A DNA stretch of 12,500 bases from Leptospira mayottensis 200901116 (GTDB lineage: Bacteria; Spirochaetota; Leptospiria; Leptospirales; Leptospiraceae), in NCBI RefSeq assembly GCF_000306675.2, contig NZ_CP024871.1, forward strand, positions 112,501 through 125,000. The letters are read 5' to 3'. Every line of letters starts with the position of its first letter. Within the stretch, counting starts at the first letter, position 1. The notes beneath the pieces were generated by a model that was not told where the DNA came from, ran no database searches, and worked only from the letters and a program-made list of their open reading frames with translations. Of this stretch, positions 1 through 12,500 are shown piece after piece. The position numbers and the translations under genes were made by a program.

Positions 1-227
<227 letters not shown>

Positions 228-264
228 TTTTATCCCGATTGCAAAGCTTTCGGTCCGTAAGGTT

Positions 265-295
265 GTAAACGAACATACAAGATGAAATCGTTTAC
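265..295. repeat. Inverted repeat upstream of the NUDIX gene
   Basis: GTAAACGA (265-272) and TCGTTTAC (288-295) are perfect 8-bp inverted arms 15 bp apart, centred about 53 bp upstream of the NUDIX start. A second, overlapping pair (AACATAC at 272-278 and GTATGTT at 300-306) is also inverted. The position fits an operator or a leader hairpin for the NUDIX gene. No T-tract follows on either strand, so a terminator is unlikely. The function is inferred only. Confidence 0.35.
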
Positions 296-325
296 TTGAG
301 TATGTTTTCGATTTGTTGTTCTGAT

Positions 326-467
326 ATGGATTTGATAAGCGCCTACCCAAAACCTAAGGAGAAATCGGTTTTAATCATCGGGTAAGTTTGAAAGTCTTGC
401 TACTTGGACGCATGAAAATGTACCAAAATTAACGAGAGATGAATTTGACGACGAAACAATTCGATAA
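326..467 (+). pseudogene. Possible gene relic in the NUDIX-rhomboid gap
   Basis: On the plus strand a short frame from ATG 326 reads with normal-looking codons up to KEKSVLIIG, stopping at TAA 383-385. From 381 the frame one base later (+1) continues as GKFESLATWTHENVPK and ends DEFDDETIR at TAA 465-467. The two pieces look like one protein end broken by a frameshift. There is no ribosome binding site before 326 and no recognisable family. Chance is a real alternative, as each piece is under 30 codons. Confidence 0.2.
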
Positions 468-497
468 GTTTTAAGATCCATTCTAAGCTGAAAAAAA

Positions 498-1140
<643 letters not shown>

Positions 1141-1163
<23 letters not shown>

Positions 1164-1914
1164 GGTGGTTTTGCCCTCCGGGGAAGTATCGAGTCAGATA
1201 AGATTTTAAAATGATTTTCAATTCGATGATTATTTTGTCTGAAAATTCCTTATCCTTTTGCTCTCGGAGCCAGAGGTTTAAAATTGCGTCAGTAACTTCC
1301 ACAATAATTTTCGAGATAATTCTATTTTCGGCAAGATCCACGTTAAATTGAGAAAGAATCATAGAAACCTTCTCGGAGATTTTTAAATTATTCTCCCGAT
1401 TGATTTCGACCAGCTCGGGATCTTGTTTTATAGAAGACCAAAGAGGGGCAAAACCGGGTTCCGTAAGATAAAAGTTTGCAAAAGAATCGATTGCTAAATC
1501 GATCAAATCTTCCCAAGATTTTCCGCTAAGGTCGGATTGAAAAATTTCGGAAAGCATTGAATTGATTCTTTCCAAATGTCTTTGGCCGACTGCGTTTAAA
1601 ACTGCGTGTTTATTCGGAAAATACTGATATAAGGAACCGATCGGAATGCTTGCTTCGATTGCAATCATATTTGTGGTAATTGTTTCGGGCCCATTCTTTT
1701 CCAAAAGTCCGGCGACCACGTCTAAAATCCTTTGAACTCGATTGATGGATCTTTTTTGAGAAGGTTTTTTCCTAGGATTGAGAAGATCTGCATTTTTTCC
1801 CGATTCACTATTTGCAACTTTCTTTACGTTGGTCGTTTTCTTTGAAACCAATTCAAATTTCCGTTTCCTATAAGCGATCTTGATCCTATTGTGGATTTCA
1901 TTGGATAAATTCAA
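1141..1914 (-). CDS. TetR/AcrR family transcriptional regulator
   Basis: This is a one-domain repressor-type protein of up to 257 residues. The DNA-binding part spans about residues 58-105: a first helix around [17 protein letters not shown], then [20 protein letters not shown], the TetR helix-turn-helix with its conserved SLYQYFPNK. The remainder is the all-helical ligand/dimer domain typical of the family, with no visible clue to the ligand. The N-terminus is uncertain. The longest frame starts at TTG 1914-1912, has no clear ribosome binding site and carries a lysine-rich 57-residue extension. An internal TTG at 1851-1849 (residue 22) has AGGAAACGG upstream and may be the true start. The 3' end overlaps the rhomboid gene by 23 nt, so the regulator and protease form one unit. 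Autoregulation of the pair would be usual for the family. Confidence 0.85.
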
Positions 1915-1921
1915 GAAAAGT

Positions 1922-1948
1922 ATTCTATCAAAAACGAATTGTTTTCAA
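1922..1948 (-). promoter_or_regulatory. Candidate promoter of the TetR-rhomboid unit
   Basis: On the minus strand TTGAAA (1948-1943) and TAGAAT (1927-1922) are separated by 15 bp, and the -10 is extended by TGA directly before it. Transcription would begin near 1915, practically at the upstream TTG start codon. This argues for either a leaderless message or the downstream TTG at 1851. The spacer is short, so the extended -10 carries most of the weight. Confidence 0.35.
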
Positions 1949-2138
1949 GTCCCACTTTTTCCTCGAACTTGCATTCACGTTAAAATTTGAAAAGAATCTG
2001 CTGAATTCTAGATTCAATAAAAAATTCTCAGTTTATGGAATCATCGATTTTTATTCTAACAAAATTAGTTTTGTATATTGATGAAATTTATTTTGCTTTT
2101 ATAAAAATTTCAAAATTCAATCCGATTTTCATCCTTGA

Positions 2139-2369
2139 ATAAAAGCTTTAAATGTTAAAAAAGAGATCGCAGAAATTCGTGCCGAATTAAAAACCGAGAT
2201 CCGATCTTAAGTCGCAATCTTAAGATCTAAAATGAAATTAGGCTTTTTAGAAATGCAAAAATTGATCCTAGATATTTACAAAACAATAGCATTTCAGACT
2301 CGTTAGATTCTTGGCGGAATGTTAGGAATCGCTACTTTTTCGGCGAAGCTCGGAAAGATAATCAATTAA
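2139..2369 (+). pseudogene. Decayed coiled-coil/membrane-helix protein gene
   Basis: One plus-strand frame reads as protein for about 75 codons but is interrupted by TAA at 2208-2210 and TAG at 2304-2306, with TGA at 2136-2138 just upstream. The pieces read KKEIAEIRAELKTEIRS, then SKMKLGFLEMQKLILDIYKT and IAFQTR, then ILGGMLGIATF ending GKIIN at TAA 2367-2369. The heptad-like Glu/Lys/Leu pattern followed by a short hydrophobic helix resembles small coiled-coil, C-terminally anchored proteins of the DUF1640-like kind. That family match is only an impression. TAG 2304 sits where a Trp would fit, consistent with a point mutation. The N-terminus is missing or unrecognisable. The final stop lies inside the left copy of the tRNA-derived repeat. 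Confidence 0.6.
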
Positions 2370-2391
2370 TTTCTGCCGAAGAAGGGACTCG
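2365..2391. repeat. Direct repeat, left copy: tRNA-Leu 3' end duplicate
   Basis: Bases 2365-2391 are identical to 2543-2569 (27 of 27). In the tRNA-Leu gene this stretch covers the T-loop, the 3' T-stem, the 3' acceptor strand and the first flanking bases. Similarity reaches slightly further into the T-stem if a 2-nt gap is allowed (GGGGG before CGAGTCCC on the minus strand). The 3' half of a tRNA is the usual core site for tyrosine integrases. Confidence 0.85.
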
Positions 2392-2542
2392 CCCCCTTCA
2401 CAGTCTCACGTCGTGCTCGACTTAGTTCCGGGGCGTCTCGAACTTGCCTCACCACATCGTGTGGTTCGGTCGTGTTTTTCGCTTCTTACGGAAGCTCAAA
2501 ACACTTTCAAATTCTCGCTTCGAGTCCATGTTTGATTGTTAT
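2392..2542. other. GC-rich 151-bp segment between tRNA-Leu direct repeats
   Basis: The first 140 bases after the left repeat are slightly over half G+C by manual count, clearly above the AT-rich flanks. The segment holds a perfect hairpin, ACCACA-TCG-TGTGGT at 2451-2465, and a 5-bp one (GCTTC/GAAGC) around 2481-2495. I see no integrase or other gene in it. It may be a tiny inserted element, the remnant of a larger excised island, or a structured RNA downstream of the tRNA. Confidence 0.4.
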
Positions 2543-2636
<94 letters not shown>

Positions 2637-2704
2637 TGCAGTGTGAAACCGCTTTACAATCTCAGAAGGTTTGGGTTTTCCGTCACCCATTATTTTGGAA
2701 TTCA

Positions 2705-4671
<1,967 letters not shown>

Positions 4672-4676
<5 letters not shown>

Positions 4677-4710
4677 GGAAACTTAAAGGGTAAATTAGAT
4701 TTTTCTTTTC
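4672..4710 (+). terminator. Weak candidate terminator after hisA
   Basis: TTTAAG-GAAA-CTTAAA (4672-4687) is a perfect 6-bp stem with a GAAA loop that includes the hisA stop codon. A T-rich tract follows only at 4700-4710. The stem is AT-rich and the T-tract is 12 nt away, so termination would be partial at best and read-through into the next gene is possible. Confidence 0.25.
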
Positions 4711-4765
4711 ACCTGGAAAGGAACTATACATAAAGGTAATTGATCTTACAAGATTGGGGACGTTC

Positions 4766-5986
<1,221 letters not shown>

Positions 5987-6000
5987 TCTTTTATCGCCAA

Positions 6001-6528
6001 ATGGAAAATGAGAAGAAGCGATTTTGCAGAAATTGTGGTACGCATATCTTAGTGGAGTCGATCCAGTGCGTATTCTGCGGATCGTTTCAGTCTCAGAATT
6101 CGATTCCTTTTTTTCGCTTTGCGGCTGAAAGTAAGTTCTTCAGAACCAAAATTCTTTATCCTGCTTTGCCGGTTTTGGGATTAATTCTTTTTGTAGTTCA
6201 TATTTTTCTTAAGTTCGAAACGATTCCATTATACGTTTCGATTTTATTTTTTTTGTGGGCTCTGATATTTTCGATCTCAGGTTGGATCGGGGAATTGATC
6301 TTGGACCTAAAATTTCGAGGAGATGTAAAGGATTTTAAGGAAGGGTTTATCGAATGGCAAAAACACCTTTACGATCGTTCTCCCGCAATTTCCTACCTAG
6401 GAATGATCTTATTCGTTGCGACACCTTTAATACAATGGCAGAATTCTCTTTGGTTTTCTTTGTCTTCCGCCGGAATTTGGACGTTATTGATTTCTTTTAT
6501 TCTCTTAGTTATTGTTCCGTTAGTTTAA
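6001..6528 (+). CDS. Zinc-ribbon membrane protein of unknown function
   Basis: The protein is 175 residues from ATG 6001. A TTG at 5983, overlapping the previous stop, would add six residues; neither start has a clear ribosome binding site. The N-terminus carries a zinc-ribbon pattern, FCRNCG then CVFCG (C9, C12, C23, C26). About four hydrophobic segments follow, near 51-70, 75-100, 133-150 and 152-175, with a charged loop at about 101-130. I do not recognise the family. It lies 14 nt after the VKOR-DsbA gene on the same strand, so co-transcription is likely. A link to disulfide or membrane quality control is only a guess. Just after the stop there is a 4-bp hairpin too weak to call a terminator. 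Confidence 0.65.
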   Translation: MENEKKRFCRNCGTHILVESIQCVFCGSFQSQNSIPFFRFAAESKFFRTKILYPALPVLGLILFVVHIFLKFETIPLYVSILFFLWALIFSISGWIGELILDLKFRGDVKDFKEGFIEWQKHLYDRSPAISYLGMILFVATPLIQWQNSLWFSLSSAGIWTLLISFILLVIVPLV

Positions 6529-7235
6529 AAAATTATAAATTACCTCGAAGTATTTCGAAAGAATATTTGGTCCTTGAGCTATTGATTAACGAGGTTCGAT
6601 GTAAAGGAATCATGTCAAATGGGATCTTGATTTTCGTAAAAAACAAGCTTGTATGTAAGAGTTATTGTATTTTTAGGAATGATTAAAGTGGTTATAGTTT
6701 TTGGATAAAACTCAAAATTAAAAATGAATTTTTATCTCAATCTTTAAAGTTGTATAATGATGATTCGATTAGGATTTGTGAAGTGGTTGTTGCAGTATTG
6801 AATAATATTGTTCCTAAGCTCAATTTTTGTTCAAATTCTTTCTAAATTATAAAAATTGCATATTAATATTAGAAATTTACTTTGATAGGAATTCTTACAA
6901 ATCGAATAAAGATGGAATTTTAAAAGAAATCGGAGTTTGAAAATTAAATTTTTTTACTAAGGGTCTGTCTTAAAAACTTTAAAAGAAATCAGTTACAGTC
7001 ATTCAATAAGTTCGTAATAAAATATATAAGTTCCCACAAATTACGTCTTTTTGATAGTTTACGAGCTTTCGAGCATATTTTATAACTGTTAAGTTCTCGT
7101 CGAGGTTCCTATATTCCGAGGTTTTGGGATAGGCTTTGATTTCTTAAGTGGCAGAAGCGTAAAAATTTGTGATTTCGATTTGTTTTACAAAAATAAAATT
7201 TTCATTTTTCCGAATGTTTCTTATTCTGTTTTACT
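6529..7235. other. AT-rich gap without a convincing gene
   Basis: About 700 bp, very AT-rich. No frame on either strand has convincing protein character; the frame ending at 6686 is a shadow of the zinc-ribbon gene plus chance extension. The gap holds one copy of a dispersed repeat (7033-7062). An isolated GGGTCTGTC around 6960 resembles an insertion-sequence end, but no partner end or transposase is present. Confidence 0.5.
7033..7062 (+). repeat. Dispersed intergenic repeat, copy 1
   Basis: CCCACAAATTACGTCTT (7033-7049) matches 10247-10263 at 16 of 17 bases. The octamer TAGTTTAC follows in both copies, at 7055-7062 and 10267-10274. Both copies lie in gene-free gaps in the same orientation. 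The AAGTTCCCACA context resembles short intergenic repeats I associate with Leptospira, but that is from memory. Confidence 0.45.
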
Positions 7236-9053
<1,818 letters not shown>

Positions 9054-9060
9054 ATTTTAC

Positions 9061-9081
9061 TTTGTCAAAGCCCTTTGCAAA
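9061..9081. terminator. Weak hairpin after the DUF885 gene
   Basis: TTTG-T-CAAAG and CTTTGCAAA pair as a 9-bp stem with one bulged T. The loop is only about four bases once the last pair opens. A short TTTT follows at 9087-9090 on the plus strand. It lies 8 nt past the stop codon, between two convergent genes. This is the right place for a terminator, but the signal is weak. Confidence 0.3.
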
Positions 9082-9281
9082 ACGATTTTATAGCGTATAA
9101 ATTTAAAACTTTCACGAAAAATTTTTTAGTTTGATGGTTTAAAAGGATCCAGGTATTGAAAAGTGAACAATCATTTCGTTGAAGTTTGCTATATGTAGAT
9201 TTCAGGGTTCTTGCGGCTAAACGAAAATGAGTTTAACCTTGGGGAAGCTCGAGGACGAAACAAGTTTTTTGAGATCAAGTT

Positions 9282-10094
<813 letters not shown>

Positions 10095-10131
10095 TGATAG
10101 ATTTCCATATCGTATGATTTTTTATAAAAGT

Positions 10132-10160
10132 ATTCTATTTAAAAAAACTGTTGCTTCCAA
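10132..10160 (-). promoter_or_regulatory. Candidate thiD promoter
   Basis: On the minus strand TTGGAA (10160-10155) and TAGAAT (10137-10132) are exactly 17 bp apart, giving a start near 10125 and a leader of about 30 nt. The 13-mer AAAAGTATTCTAT (plus strand) around the -10 also occurs at the TetR promoter region (1917-1929). The -35 overlaps the 3' arm of the terminator described here. Confidence 0.4.
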
Positions 10161-10199
10161 ATTTAAAGCCTGCCTGTAAAGTTTCAAAAGGAAGCAACA
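10141..10199 (-). terminator. Intrinsic terminator on the minus strand before thiD
   Basis: Read on the minus strand, TGTTGCTTCC (10199-10190) pairs perfectly with GGAAGCAACA (10158-10149). After one G, a run of seven T follows (10147-10141). The loop is 31 nt, longer than usual. Orientation is clear because the other strand has no T-run. It ends transcription arriving from the right, from the alkyltransferase-like gene over 460 nt away or from an unseen RNA gene in the gap. Confidence 0.6.
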
Positions 10200-10665
10200 A
10201 ATTTCGTTACCGATCTTTCTAAAAATTCTTAAAAAGCAGTGGTTTGCCCACAGATTACGTCTTGTTTAGTTTACAGATTTTGAATGCTTTTTTCATAGAT
10301 GCTCCTGTATGAATTCCCATATCTTAGAAATTTTAAGGTAGGATTTTAACTTTTTATTTACAGAAAGTTTTTAGAAACATCTCAAAAAAATATCTATTTT
10401 TCTTTCGAACTACTCGAAAAGAACCTCTATAAAATGAATCTTTCATTCAATACCGATCGTTGAACAGCGTTTTTATGCGGAAATTTGATTCTTATTCAGA
10501 ATAGAGTGTCAGAATTTTGTCCCTAAACGGGATTCGTCTTAAAATTTATGATGCTATTCTGTAAAGATTAGTAAGATCATTATCTTTATGGGGTTTTTTG
10601 TTTCAAACACTACATTCTGATTTTAAAATGAACTTCTATTTTTAATACGACAAAACGATCTATCA
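10200..10665. other. AT-rich gap, no gene seen
   Basis: About 470 bp between the terminator and the alkyltransferase-like gene. It holds the second dispersed-repeat copy (10247-10274) and a 4-bp hairpin near 10520 (TCCC/GGGA). No reading frame with protein character is visible. A small RNA read on the minus strand and ending at the terminator is possible. Confidence 0.4.
10247..10274 (+). repeat. Dispersed intergenic repeat, copy 2
   Basis: This is the partner of 7033-7062: 16 of 17 bases match in CCCACAGATTACGTCTT, then TAGTTTAC follows after a 2-bp shorter linker. The copy is in the same orientation on the plus strand. Confidence 0.45.
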
Positions 10666-11073
<408 letters not shown>

Positions 11074-11095
11074 AATGCGTTCTTGTTCGTATATT

Positions 11096-12500
<1,405 letters not shown>

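Noticed and set aside
2208..2306. Stop-codon recoding (selenocysteine or readthrough) in the coiled-coil gene
   Set aside because: The stops are TAA and TAG, with a further TGA upstream, and no recoding structure is visible. Decay is simpler.
2451..2465. Hairpin ACCACA-TCG-TGTGGT as a terminator
   Set aside because: The T-tract is 8 nt away on the plus strand, absent on the tRNA strand, and no plus-strand gene needs ending there.
6354..6686. 110-codon frame overlapping the zinc-ribbon gene and gap
   Set aside because: The first half is the out-of-frame reading of a membrane protein and the second half is AT-rich chance sequence.
6955..6985. Insertion-sequence terminal repeat at GGGTCTGTC
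   Set aside because: No matching inverted end, target duplication or transposase fragment is seen nearby.
10095..10200. TPP riboswitch in front of thiD
   Set aside because: Neither the CTGAGA core nor the longer conserved thi-box strand is present on the minus strand; the hairpin found is a plain terminator.

Overview
The window looks like chromosomal DNA from a Leptospira species, most likely one of the low-GC pathogenic ones. This is an inference from overall character: AT-rich DNA, very AT-rich gaps, frequent TTG/GTG starts, and the mix of a compact hisB-hisH-hisA cluster, a VKOR-DsbA fusion, a DUF885 protein and a GAF histidine kinase. No database comparison was possible.

Left end (1-1914, all minus strand). 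A NUDIX hydrolase runs off the left edge. Then comes a TetR-family regulator followed, with a 23-nt overlap, by a rhomboid intramembrane protease. The last two form a tight regulator-protease pair. The gap at 228-497 holds an inverted repeat upstream of the NUDIX gene and a possible faint gene relic.

Middle-left (1915-2743). This is the most structurally odd part. There is a decayed gene for a small coiled-coil plus membrane-helix protein, broken by two in-frame stops. Next is a 27-bp direct repeat that copies the 3' end of tRNA-Leu(CAG), then about 150 bp of markedly GC-richer DNA, then the intact tRNA-Leu on the minus strand with the second repeat copy. The arrangement resembles a tRNA attachment site that took in a very small element or kept the remnant of a larger one.

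Centre (2705-6528, plus strand). A near-consensus promoter leads into hisB, hisH and hisA, each joined to the next by a 4-nt ATGA overlap. These encode three steps of histidine synthesis. HisF, the partner of HisH, is not the next gene. Instead, 89 nt on, there is an inner-membrane VKOR-DsbA fusion for disulfide bond formation and a small zinc-ribbon membrane protein of unknown function.

Right half (6529-12500). An AT-rich gap of about 700 bp without a gene precedes a membrane-anchored DUF885 putative metallopeptidase (plus). It converges with thiD (minus), the HMP/HMP-P kinase of thiamine synthesis. A further gap of about 570 bp carries a minus-strand intrinsic terminator and a dispersed-repeat copy that also occurs in the first gap. 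Last come an alkyltransferase-like DNA-damage protein and, 22 nt upstream of it, a GAF histidine kinase that runs off the right edge. These two read as one transcription unit.

I see no CRISPR array, intact insertion sequence, prophage gene or rRNA. Most genes are recognisable housekeeping or signalling genes. The items most worth following up are the tRNA-Leu repeat structure, the hisB start region, the TetR-rhomboid overlap, the alkyltransferase-like/kinase pair, and the terminator with no obvious gene in front of it.
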